Shown here in pieces: positions 8,551 to 15,556 of a stretch of DNA of 34,795 bases (its first letter is position 1; every line of letters begins with the position of its first letter). The DNA is from an uncultured Streptococcus sp. (lineage in GTDB: Bacteria > Bacillota > Bacilli > Lactobacillales > Streptococcaceae). The position numbers and the translations under genes are program-made. A model generated the notes under the pieces. The model was given only the letters and a program-made list of their open reading frames with translations. It was not told the DNA's origin and searched no databases. Location of the stretch: positions 1-34,795 of the forward strand of contig CAKQDX010000022.1 of NCBI GenBank assembly GCA_934229725.1, written 5' to 3'.

Positions 8551-8579
8551 ATTATATTGCATATTTATTCATTTGTCAA
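8551..8579 (-). promoter_or_regulatory. argG promoter
   Basis: On the minus strand TTGACA (8574-8579), 17 bp and TATAAT (8551-8556) form a perfect vegetative promoter with a leader of about 55 nt. Confidence 0.9.
8556..8573 (-). promoter_or_regulatory. ARG-box-like operator in the argG promoter
   Basis: Minus-strand AATGAATAAATATGCAAT resembles the ArgR/AhrC consensus (TNTGAATWWWWATTCANA) and fills the whole spacer between -35 and -10. Binding there would block polymerase. A weaker match (8657-8673) lies about 100 bp upstream, inside a 9-bp inverted repeat. Confidence 0.6.
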
Positions 8580-8645
8580 CCGTAATTTGTTATTTTTTAT
8601 ATTTATTTTTATTTTTTTGCTTATTTTTATACTTTAAGCCTAAAA

Positions 8646-8683
8646 ATTGTGTATTTATCAAGTTTTATTCATTTATACACAAT
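8646..8683. repeat. 9-bp inverted repeat upstream of argG
   Basis: ATTGTGTAT (8646-8654) and its exact complement ATACACAAT (8675-8683) flank 20 bases that include an ARG-box-like half (TGAATAAA on the minus strand). It could be an upstream operator or a cruciform; function is unknown. Confidence 0.5.
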
Positions 8684-8694
8684 TACTTCTTAAA

Positions 8695-8744
8695 AAATAA
8701 AAAAAACACTCTCAAATACTAGCTAGCTAGATCCAAAAGTGTTC
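8695..8744 (-). terminator. Second terminator downstream of the small RNA units
   Basis: A hairpin built on AACACT/AGTGTT (8705-8710 with 8738-8743) with a self-complementary CTAGCTAGCTAG core (8719-8730) is followed on the minus strand by a long U-tract. It insulates argG from transcription coming from 8761-8925. Confidence 0.7.
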
Positions 8745-8760
8745 TTAACTATTATTTTTT

Positions 8761-8913
8761 AAAATGCCGAAAGGCCTGTACAAAGTACAGACCTTTCGAA
8801 CAACAGCATCATCGGTAGAGAACACAACAGCAATTTTAGATAGAATGAATGAGGGAAATTATTATGTTTAAGGGACTAACTTAAACCATACATTCTTCTT
8901 GCTCTCTAACCTT
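8761..8913 (-). ncRNA. Candidate small RNA A
   Basis: A short transcription unit of about 150 nt runs from the promoter at 8920-8925 to a strong hairpin (8768-8798: 13 pairs, one mismatch, AAA loop) followed by four U. Near its 5' end GTTTAAG and CTTAAAC form a second hairpin (about 8868-8888). The only ATG behind a purine-rich stretch gives five residues (MYGLS). No convincing coding sequence is seen, so a non-coding RNA under the LytTR regulator is the best reading. Confidence 0.5.
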
Positions 8914-8919
8914 GATTAC

Positions 8920-9007
8920 ATTATAGCATGCAATCCTAGAATGCATATCGCTATTTCCTAAAATGTCGGATTTCACTCATAGAATGTTATTTTTTATCCT
9001 AATCTGC
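8920..9007 (-). promoter_or_regulatory. LytTR-type direct-repeat promoter A
   Basis: Minus-strand half-sites are GCAGATTAG (8999-9007), ACATTCTAT (8979-8987), ACATTTTAG (8958-8966) and GCATTCTAG (8936-8944). The middle two are 12 bp apart. The 8958 edge is 32 bp from the TATAAT at 8920-8925. No -35 hexamer is present, as expected of an activator-dependent promoter. The architecture matches ComE/BlpR sites and the second copy at 9213-9280. Confidence 0.7.
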
Positions 9008-9020
9008 AATAACTCCTTTA

Positions 9021-9056
9021 AAAACAAAAAAATAGCTTGATTTCTCAAGCTTTTTA
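9021..9056 (-). terminator. Terminator of small RNA B
   Basis: AGCTTGA and TCAAGCT (9034-9040 with 9045-9051) form a perfect stem with a four-base loop, followed on the minus strand by seven T after one A. The plus side is also T-rich. Confidence 0.8.
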
Positions 9057-9206
9057 ATGTCTATAAAAAAGATATGTAATTGGACGAGCGGCCAATAAAA
9101 AATGGGGATTAGGAAAAAGTTATATAAAAGTACATTATTTATTTTCATAAAGTGTATGTAGATTTCAATAAGATTGACGATGTCTCATTTCCGAATCACA
9201 TATCTT
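9026..9206 (-). ncRNA. Candidate small RNA B
   Basis: A unit of about 180 nt between the direct-repeat promoter B and the terminator at 9021-9056. Possible reading frames are MRHRQSY (no ribosome-binding site) and an AT-rich 49-codon frame that runs through the terminator and also lacks a ribosome-binding site. I take it as non-coding. The start position is estimated from the -10. Confidence 0.45.
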
Positions 9207-9212
9207 GATTAT

Positions 9213-9280
9213 ATAATAACTCTTTTCAATTTAATTGTCTATACGATTTCATAGAATGTCGTTTTTTCATCCTGAACTGT
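9213..9280 (-). promoter_or_regulatory. LytTR-type direct-repeat promoter B
   Basis: Minus-strand half-sites ACAGTTCAG (9272-9280) and ACATTCTAT (9251-9259) are 12 bp apart. They are followed by TAGACA (9236-9241), 17 bp and TATTAT (9213-9218). From half-site edge to -10 is 32 bp, identical to promoter A. The sequence on both sides of the repeats also resembles promoter A. Confidence 0.75.
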
Positions 9281-9421
9281 ATTTTTTTAGACTTATTTTT
9301 AAAAATTTACAAAAATAACTCACTAAAAGACATCTATTTAGTATTTTTAGCAAAATGGATACATATATAGCAACTAACTATCAAAAATAATTGCTATCAA
9401 TTTCAAGACTAAAAGACAGCT

Positions 9422-10165
9422 TTAATAGTCCTTAACCTCTGACCATTTCTTCAGTAAAGCTTTCATTTTTAGGCGAGAAACTGGGCAGGAATCACCATTT
9501 TCAAAATAAATCATCAATTGAGTCTTATCAATACGAGCAATATTATCCAAATTAACTAAAAAGGAACGGTGACACGAAAAGAGCTTTTTATTCGCAGAAG
9601 TGATATCTCCAAGGTTAGCATAAAACTCTAAGCGTTCTGTTTTAGTAATTAACATCACCTTATGAGGCGTCACAGCGGTTGCAAAATAATAAATATCTCT
9701 CATAGGAACCTGAATCCGAGACTGAGCTGTTTCAAATACAAAAATGTCACCATCATCCAACTCTCCAACTTTTTGATTCACAAAAGTTAGCGTTTGTTTC
9801 AATTGCTGCTTGAACTCCGCATTAGAAACCGTCTTATCAATAAAATCTAGTGCGGAAACCTTGTATTTAAAACTAATCGGAGCAAATTCCGAGTGAGTCG
9901 TTACAAATATAATAACCGCATTAGCATCTTGTTGACGAATTTCTGAAGCGACCTCAAGCCCCTTCTTTCGCTCACCATCAATATCAATATCTAAAAGAAA
10001 GACCTGATGATTACCTTTCTCGTTAATACTGGCTAATAATTTATGTGGTTTCGAAAAAACTTCTAGTTTCCGTACTGAGAACGTGCCCTCTGAAACCAAT
10101 TCTCTGATGATATCACTAATGCGTGTTTGTTGCATTAAATCATCTTCTAAAATATATATATTCAT
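9422..10165 (-). CDS. LytTR-family response regulator (ComE/BlpR/AgrA type)
   Basis: A 247-residue two-component regulator. The receiver domain (1-125) has the acidic pocket Glu7-Asp8-Asp9, phosphoacceptor Asp59 in FLLDIDID, Thr89/Thr90 and Lys111. A LytTR DNA-binding domain (about 143-245) follows, with FSCHRSFLVNLDNI and CPVSRLKMKALLKKW. This class binds pairs of 9-bp direct repeats about 12 bp apart; two such sites lie just downstream (8936-9007 and 9251-9280). It is last in a five-gene operon, starting two bases after the stop of the preceding kinase gene, so it is probably translationally coupled. The receiver looks fully competent. Confidence 0.95.
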   Translation of the reverse strand: MNIYILEDDLMQQTRISDIIRELVSEGTFSVRKLEVFSKPHKLLASINEKGNHQVFLLDIDIDGERKKGLEVASEIRQQDANAVIIFVTTHSEFAPISFKYKVSALDFIDKTVSNAEFKQQLKQTLTFVNQKVGELDDGDIFVFETAQSRIQVPMRDIYYFATAVTPHKVMLITKTERLEFYANLGDITSANKKLFSCHRSFLVNLDNIARIDKTQLMIYFENGDSCPVSRLKMKALLKKWSEVKDY

Positions 10166-10166
10166 A

Positions 10167-11480
10167 TTAGGGTCTCATTTCTAGTATTTGCATCATTTTA
10201 TGATTTTGACTACGGACAGACAGGGATGTGTTGGGATAACGCTCCAAAATATCTTGAACAGCATTCACACCTATACCACCACTGTTAAGATTTTGAGAAG
10301 TCATCATTGAAAGAGGAGCTTGTTCATCCGATATCGCATTTTCAATAATAAAGCTCTGGCAGTCTTCCTCATCAAAATAAGCTAAGCTAATAAAGCCATC
10401 ATTAACCTTACGAGCACCGTCAATAGCATTGTCCATGAGGTGACCCAAAATAACGGCTAAATCCAAGTCTGTTAGATAGCTGTGACTGACTGGATCAGGA
10501 ATTTCTGCATGAATGTTAATTCTATACATTTGGGCTTCATGATACTTTGATGAAAGCAAGCTATGAATACTTGGATTTTGGATATTTTCCAAATCTGTGA
10601 CCTGAGTTGAGAAGCTATACTGATCTCGATTCACATACAAGTCAACTAAATCTTTTTTGTAGGAGCGAATATCTCCAGTTCTTTCAATATCTCGCAGGTT
10701 ATTTAGAAGGTAATTATAGTTTGAACGAACAAACATCAAATCCCTATATAAGCCTTCTACCCTAGCATTTTCTCGCTTTAAATCATCAAGATAGTTAGCT
10801 TGCTTCATGGTTAAATCTTGCTCAATCTTTTCCTTAGCAAACTGGTTAACAGCTCCCAAAACGAAAAGAAGAAGGTAAAGATAACCCATTACCAGCGGTA
10901 GCCGCAAGTTACTTTCAAGGTGTAACTCTGGAAAATAAGAGTCAAATGTTGATACCAAAAAGATAACCAAATAATAAATCAAAAGAAGCATGTTAACCAA
11001 TCCTAGACGATTTTTCTTCTCTTGTTGGGTAGCTACCTTCAAGATATCTGTGAAATCAAGACGTAAAATGAAGTCTACAATTCTGACTGTCAACATGACA
11101 AAGGAAAGTGGTACCATAGACCACCAAATATTATTATTCAAAGTTGATGCCGCTACGCCAATTATCGGTGGAAAAAAGAAAGTAGCCAAGAAACGCCTTG
11201 CTAAATCGACTAGTACCACTGGATAGAAACCTAAAAAGAATCGCTCTACAGAAGTAACCTTCTTATTCAGTTGGTAACTAAACGTCAAAGTCACAATGGA
11301 GACCAAAGGAGGCACTACACCTAAATAGCGTCCAATAAGTTGTCCCCAAATACATAAGGCAACATCGAATAACAAATAGAGCACACGATTTTTGAGATTA
11401 GTGTTTTGACCACCAATACGTAGATAGATATCCCAAATAATGACAAACATCAAAATTTGGAATACGATGTTACCTAGCAT
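10167..11480 (-). CDS. HPK10-type sensor lacking phosphoacceptor His (HK1)
   Basis: A 437-residue AgrC/BlpH-like sensor: six or seven membrane helices (about 1-215), a dimerisation region, and a HATPase_c domain (about 335-437). In the H-box the expected FRHDY is VRSNY, so the phosphoacceptor position is Ser253. The N-box Asn351 is kept (GHLMDNAIDGA) and the G-box is present but altered (GGIGVN, 401-406). It is next to the response regulator gene and in the same operon. By itself it should not autophosphorylate; it may sense, dimerise or phosphorylate a partner. The frame is intact, with no frameshift. Confidence 0.88.
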   Translation of the reverse strand: MLGNIVFQILMFVIIWDIYLRIGGQNTNLKNRVLYLLFDVALCIWGQLIGRYLGVVPPLVSIVTLTFSYQLNKKVTSVERFFLGFYPVVLVDLARRFLATFFFPPIIGVAASTLNNNIWWSMVPLSFVMLTVRIVDFILRLDFTDILKVATQQEKKNRLGLVNMLLLIYYLVIFLVSTFDSYFPELHLESNLRLPLVMGYLYLLLFVLGAVNQFAKEKIEQDLTMKQANYLDDLKRENARVEGLYRDLMFVRSNYNYLLNNLRDIERTGDIRSYKKDLVDLYVNRDQYSFSTQVTDLENIQNPSIHSLLSSKYHEAQMYRINIHAEIPDPVSHSYLTDLDLAVILGHLMDNAIDGARKVNDGFISLAYFDEEDCQSFIIENAISDEQAPLSMMTSQNLNSGGIGVNAVQDILERYPNTSLSVRSQNHKMMQILEMRP

Positions 11481-11503
11481 AGCTACTGCCTTCCTTTCTA
11501 TCT

Positions 11504-12784
11504 TTATAGTCCTACCGTAACAATTTGATAGGTTTTAAATAATTCTTTTTTGTTAGTTAAACCAATACCATTTGACCAGCAAAACTGCGCTAAATCACGA
11601 CTAATCGCTAATCGACCATCAAGTTCTGGGGTAGCTTCCTGGTTGGTATTTTCAATAACAAAGCAGAGATTACCGTCCTCATTCTGTTGGATAAGGAAAC
11701 CAATATCTGTCTCTGACTCCTCCACACAAAGCTTTTCAGCCAGGTTAATACAGCGTTCCAGGACAGTAATAAGCACCGCAATATTTAAATGTTTAGGATA
11801 ATCAACAACGTTAACATCTAACCGAACCATAATTCCCTTTTGCTCCAAAGGAATGATTTGGTTAACAATCCAACTCCTTAATTCTGGATAAGGAATTTCA
11901 AACAGAGGAGCTAATTTATCATTTAAATCCAAGTCATCCAATCTAAGATGATTCAAATGTTCATGATATACTGCTAAAACTTCTGATAGCTGATTCTTCG
12001 CAAGAGGTGTCTCAAGAGCTATCAGAAGGTTCTCAAAATCTTGTTGAGTAGGTTTTACTTTTGTAAAAAGAGCCTCAATGTGTTGATTATAGACTTTTAA
12101 GTTGTAAACATAAGTATCAACAGCTTCCTGGCTACGCTCCCTAACAAATTTATGTGAATAGCGGTTTAGCGTTGTCACCATTAAGAGATAGACCGCCATA
12201 GCAAAGAAAATAGGTTTTCCAACATTACCACCAGTTGACATCAGGAAAGTACTGCAAAAAATATACACTGCAAAGGTCAAATCAACTGCTATCAATAAAC
12301 GTTCTCGACCACGTGAATAAATTAATTCCTTGACCTTATCAATATCTGAACTTGAAAGATAATTGATATAGAGGAAGAAGGGATAAATCATCACATAAGA
12401 TAGCAATTCCAGTAAGAAGTTTTCTTGGATTTCACCCAAAGTCATATTTACAAACAGATTATTGAAAACATAGAAGGGTGTAAAGGTTGCAAATAAATCT
12501 GTAAAAATGACTGAGAAGGCTCCAAAAAAAAGACTTGCCCATAATGTCAGGCGGTGTTTGCGACGTTCCTTCAGAGCCAACCCTAGAAAGATAATCACTT
12601 GATAATAGAAGCCATCACCCTTACCAAGTGATACCACTATCCCTAAAAGACTTAGGAGAAGTACTTTCCAATAAGCTAGTGAGCTCCCTGTTAATTTTTT
12701 ATAAATAAACCAGGTAATATGAAAACTAATGATCTGAATAAGACTATTTTCAAGAGTTACCATAGTCCAAAGCTGTAAGTTCAT
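11504..12784 (-). CDS. Degenerate HPK10-type sensor (HK2, pseudokinase)
   Basis: A 426-residue protein with about six or seven N-terminal membrane helices and the full length of an HPK10 kinase. The H-box reads TQQDF, placing Gln248 where His should be, and the N-box Asn is replaced (LERCINLAE, Cys345). Only a G-box remnant SNGIGLTN (404-411) is preserved. It should therefore have neither phosphoacceptor nor Mg-ATP binding. The reading frame is nevertheless intact, spaced 21-23 bp from its neighbours and preceded by AGGAAA, suggesting a retained sensory or structural role. Decay is the alternative. Confidence 0.85.
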   Translation of the reverse strand: MNLQLWTMVTLENSLIQIISFHITWFIYKKLTGSSLAYWKVLLLSLLGIVVSLGKGDGFYYQVIIFLGLALKERRKHRLTLWASLFFGAFSVIFTDLFATFTPFYVFNNLFVNMTLGEIQENFLLELLSYVMIYPFFLYINYLSSSDIDKVKELIYSRGRERLLIAVDLTFAVYIFCSTFLMSTGGNVGKPIFFAMAVYLLMVTTLNRYSHKFVRERSQEAVDTYVYNLKVYNQHIEALFTKVKPTQQDFENLLIALETPLAKNQLSEVLAVYHEHLNHLRLDDLDLNDKLAPLFEIPYPELRSWIVNQIIPLEQKGIMVRLDVNVVDYPKHLNIAVLITVLERCINLAEKLCVEESETDIGFLIQQNEDGNLCFVIENTNQEATPELDGRLAISRDLAQFCWSNGIGLTNKKELFKTYQIVTVGL

Positions 12785-12805
12785 GATAATATTTCCTGTT
12801 TATGA

Positions 12806-13696
12806 TCAAGAGGCATTTTTGTCATCTTCTTCAATGAGTTCTTGTCCTGCCTTTTTCAGAATGTCCTGATAGGTTTGTTCAATCAAATTAAAATCTCCAC
12901 TATCAATACTAGTCTGCATACTAATTAAGACATTCTCATAATCATGTTTAAAAGAACGCACACTTTTATATGCAGCCTCTATTTTTTGATTGTAGTCTTC
13001 CAAACTCCTTAAATGCTCCTCTTGTTCTCGAAGAATTTCGCTATCACGGACATCTTTACTATAGGAAACAAAACGAATTAAAATATACATATGTATAAGG
13101 AACCCTACCCAAATATAAATCTGAGGATAGCCTGGAAGATAGGTTTGACTCAAAAGTAACGAGAATATCTCTTGCTTAAAAAGAATAAGAAGATAACTGA
13201 TAATTAAAATCATATCTACTTGCAAAAGCATACTCTTGTACTTGTCTTGCAACCCTTCAAAGGGTTTCTCAAAAAAGCGGTCTAAACCAAACATTTTTTG
13301 CAATCCAAGAAAGAATGGAAGAACTACACTATCCACAGCTAAAATTCCTAAGTTATTTGGAACTAAGTCGATTGGCTTATTAAAGAAAACACGAAAAAGG
13401 TAAAAACTGAAGAAGCTAGTAACTAAAGTCCAGAATACAGGAGCAAAGAACGCACAAAAATACTTTTCTTCTCTTGACGCTTGAGGCTTTTCAAGAAAAA
13501 TAAAAACTAGGAGATAAATGGCATCTGGAATATCAATTTGCCATAATATTTTTGATAGCCACTTAACAACAGCTACCACTACTACATAAGGAATATAACG
13601 ATAATTAAAAACATCTAGATAAGCTAGTCTAGCTGAAATCACTAGATGCGAAACGACAACAACCAAAGCAATAAGGCCATCAATCGCGAGTTGCAT
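12806..13696 (-). CDS. Short HPK10-type sensor with His but no ATPase domain (HK3)
   Basis: A 296-residue protein with multiple membrane helices (1-212), a coiled coil and an H-box SFKHDYENVL with His251 intact. It ends after the second dimerisation helix (EEDDKNAS). The N-, D- and G-boxes are absent, and only 21 bp separate its stop from the next gene, so no ATPase remnant remains. It is the only one of the four sensors able to be phosphorylated on His, but must receive phosphate from another subunit, most simply HK4 encoded 58 bp upstream. A good ribosome-binding site (AAAGGGGA) precedes its ATG. Confidence 0.88.
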   Translation of the reverse strand: MQLAIDGLIALVVVVSHLVISARLAYLDVFNYRYIPYVVVVAVVKWLSKILWQIDIPDAIYLLVFIFLEKPQASREEKYFCAFFAPVFWTLVTSFFSFYLFRVFFNKPIDLVPNNLGILAVDSVVLPFFLGLQKMFGLDRFFEKPFEGLQDKYKSMLLQVDMILIISYLLILFKQEIFSLLLSQTYLPGYPQIYIWVGFLIHMYILIRFVSYSKDVRDSEILREQEEHLRSLEDYNQKIEAAYKSVRSFKHDYENVLISMQTSIDSGDFNLIEQTYQDILKKAGQELIEEDDKNAS

Positions 13697-13754
13697 ATGC
13701 TATTTCCCCTTTCTATTTCCCCGTATCTTATCCTTAAAAATTCACTCTGTCCTA

Positions 13755-15062
13755 TCAGTTGTCTCGGAAAGACAGAACTTGTGTGAAATGATAATCACAA
13801 CTCCGAGTTTCAAGATTTACTTTTGGATAGCGATTAAGTATATCTGCTACTTTAGACAGACCAAGACCGCGACCTTCACCTTTACTAGAAACTCCTTCAT
13901 CAAATATTCTGGACACAGGAATACGTTCCTCCCTCGTCGTATTGTCAATAACTAAGGTAAGGTAGTCCTGATTTTTAAAGAAAGATATCGTTAACGTTGG
14001 ATCTTCAGATTTCACTGTAGCTTCTATAGCATTATTCAAGAACACAGAAGAAATCACTACCAAATCTAGAGCCTCAATTTGAGTAGATGATATGACATCT
14101 GGTAACTCTAAATTGACCTTTATTCCTAAGTTCTCGGCCTCAAGTACTTTTGCAGAGAAAAGACTCTTGAGAGAGGTGATTTCCAAATTGATTAAACGTG
14201 ACAATTCATAATTGGACAACGTTAAACTATTCCCAGATTTTTCTAGAAGCTCCGCATATTCTTGCTTCAAAGCAGGTAAATCTCGGCGTTGAATACTGTC
14301 TTCCATATTCTTAAGCCCTTCCAAATAATCCTTCTTAACCTGAGAAATATCATTATAGAGCTTTTCTAAACGGTGGCTATATTCTTCTAAGCTTTCTTCG
14401 TGCCTAATCATCTCTTCAGCCAATTGGTCCTTTACTCTCCTCTTAGAATAAATATTGAGCTGAGCAAATAGTAAAATAAAGAGAATTGAATAAACAACTG
14501 TAATGCTACCTGCTAAATAAATAAAGAGTCCCGTATAAGGAAAGACATTACTCGCATAGAAAATAACTAGAGATAAGATAATATATGCTAAAGTCACCCC
14601 AACTAACAGACGCTGCCTAACTTGGTAAGTGTGGTTATTCCCCATGATATCAAGAGCACTGAAGTCAATAAAGAAGACCTTAACAATCAAATGGAAGATT
14701 GGATACACCAAAAGATAAGATAGAGCAATAAGGACTGGGGTATCTTTGACTTGTAAATAATTAATTTGAAAAATCCATGGGAAGAAGTAAAGTTGAAGTA
14801 ATTTAGAAGTTACCTCAACAAAAACCCACGGCAAAAAGGTGAAAAGAAACGAATTCTTTTCACGACTTGATGTTTTATTTAAGAATAGATGACAAAATAA
14901 GAGTGCTAAAAGTGAGCCTGTGATGCCTCCTACAAATAGAGAGAGCAATAGACTACCAATGATAAAATAGACTTTACTCTTCCACGTTTTGAGCAGGCCC
15001 GACATGTCATGGCTAACAATTAAAATAGCCAATAGACGTAGAACTGTAAACAGAACAATCAT
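13755..15062 (-). CDS. HPK10-type sensor with ATPase but Lys for His (HK4)
   Basis: A 435-residue protein, first gene of the operon. Membrane helices fill about 1-205, followed by the dimerisation region and a well-preserved HATPase_c domain: N-box FLNNAIEA (Asn343/344), D-box-like VIDNTT, and G-box SSKGEGRGLGL (392-402). In the H-box QVKKDY puts Lys244 in the His position. It should bind ATP but cannot accept phosphate, complementary to HK3. The start is an ATG behind GGGGGAG. It shares the ungapped H-region pattern with the other three sensors. Confidence 0.88.
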   Translation of the reverse strand: MIVLFTVLRLLAILIVSHDMSGLLKTWKSKVYFIIGSLLLSLFVGGITGSLLALLFCHLFLNKTSSREKNSFLFTFLPWVFVEVTSKLLQLYFFPWIFQINYLQVKDTPVLIALSYLLVYPIFHLIVKVFFIDFSALDIMGNNHTYQVRQRLLVGVTLAYIILSLVIFYASNVFPYTGLFIYLAGSITVVYSILFILLFAQLNIYSKRRVKDQLAEEMIRHEESLEEYSHRLEKLYNDISQVKKDYLEGLKNMEDSIQRRDLPALKQEYAELLEKSGNSLTLSNYELSRLINLEITSLKSLFSAKVLEAENLGIKVNLELPDVISSTQIEALDLVVISSVFLNNAIEATVKSEDPTLTISFFKNQDYLTLVIDNTTREERIPVSRIFDEGVSSKGEGRGLGLSKVADILNRYPKVNLETRSCDYHFTQVLSFRDN

Positions 15063-15102
15063 CTCTATGCTCCCCCTTTCCTTTCAAAAATCAACCTACT
15101 TT

Positions 15103-15111
15103 ATTGTAACA
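15103..15111 (-). promoter_or_regulatory. Probable promoter of the HK4-HK3-HK2-HK1-RR operon
   Basis: Minus-strand TGTTACAAT is an extended -10 (TG-N-TACAAT), about 40 bp before HK4. The -35 is poor. I found no direct repeats like those at 8936-9280 here, so autoregulation by the regulator is not evident. Confidence 0.5.
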
Positions 15112-15241
15112 TAAATATATAATTTAGCGTTACTCCTATTAGAAAAAACTAAAAATATAAAACGCTTTTTCCAAGTTAAGAGCTTTCAAAAGTTTCTCAA
15201 CCTCTTAGACCCTTTCACCAACTGGGCAGCCCAAGTGCACA

Positions 15242-15273
15242 TTAAAAAGAGCTTAGAAAAACTAAAGCTCTTT
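15242..15273 (-). terminator. Terminator of the 16-residue peptide unit
   Basis: AAAGAGCTTTAG pairs with CTAAGCTCTTT (one bulge) and the U-run on the minus strand follows. It separates the small unit from the kinase operon promoter. Confidence 0.75.
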
Positions 15274-15291
15274 AACCGACTTTTTGATTTT

Positions 15292-15342
15292 TTATGGATA
15301 CATACCAATAACATAGTAAAAATACCAATTAAACCTTCTCAT
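15292..15342 (-). CDS. Candidate 16-residue peptide
   Basis: The frame encodes MRRFNWYFYYVIGMYP, very aromatic with a basic start. ATG is preceded by AAGGGAG at a good distance, a TATAAT lies at 15377-15382, and a terminator (15242-15273) follows, so a compact single-gene unit is plausible. It lies between gltX and the kinase operon, in the same direction as the kinases. There is no double-Gly leader or Sec signal. It could be a signalling peptide for the kinases, a leader peptide, or chance. I recognise no family. Confidence 0.4.
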   Translation of the reverse strand: MRRFNWYFYYVIGMYP

Positions 15343-15376
15343 AACGTTCACTCCCTTCTTATTTTCTTATTTATCT

Positions 15377-15405
15377 ATTATAAAACTAATTTACGTTTTT
15401 GAAAA
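15377..15405 (-). promoter_or_regulatory. Promoter of the 16-residue peptide unit
   Basis: TATAAT (15377-15382, minus strand) with a weak -35 TTTTCA at 17 bp. The predicted leader before the peptide ATG is about 28 nt. No LytTR direct repeats with correct spacing were found upstream. Confidence 0.5.
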
Positions 15406-15528
15406 TGATAAATAGATTATTATATATCGTCATTACATTAAAACGTCATCTCTTCCAGAAAACTCTAATGCCAACTAGATATATAATCTAGTAAGCGACT
15501 CCTCAAATGGCTCGGTTTATCCACATTA
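15406..15528. other. Spacer without gene between gltX and the peptide unit
   Basis: No coding sequence is seen. It contains an inverted repeat ACTAGAT/ATCTAGT (about 15472-15492) around TATAT, of unknown function. Confidence 0.4.
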
Positions 15529-15550
15529 TAAAACCCAACAGATGTTGGGT
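15529..15550 (-). terminator. Terminator of gltX
   Basis: ACCCAACA and TGTTGGGT (15533-15540 with 15543-15550) form a tight stem; the minus-strand side is followed by TTTT. The loop is only two bases as paired, so the inner pair probably opens. Confidence 0.7.
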
Positions 15551-15556
15551 TCGTTT

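Noticed and set aside
8516..8722. 68-codon rightward reading frame
   Set aside because: It lies over the argG promoter, ARG-box and terminator, is extremely AT-rich and has no ribosome-binding site.
8757..8813. 17-codon frame MMLLFERS... within small RNA A
   Set aside because: There is no ribosome-binding site and its second half is the terminal hairpin.
8999..9148. 49-codon leftward frame starting MKINNVLLYNFF in small RNA B
   Set aside because: It resembles a hydrophobic peptide, but has no ribosome-binding site, runs through a strong terminator and ends in the next promoter's repeats; AT-rich chance is likelier.
15103..15240. LytTR direct repeats at the kinase operon promoter
   Set aside because: No pair of half-sites with 12-bp spacing and correct distance to the -10 could be found.
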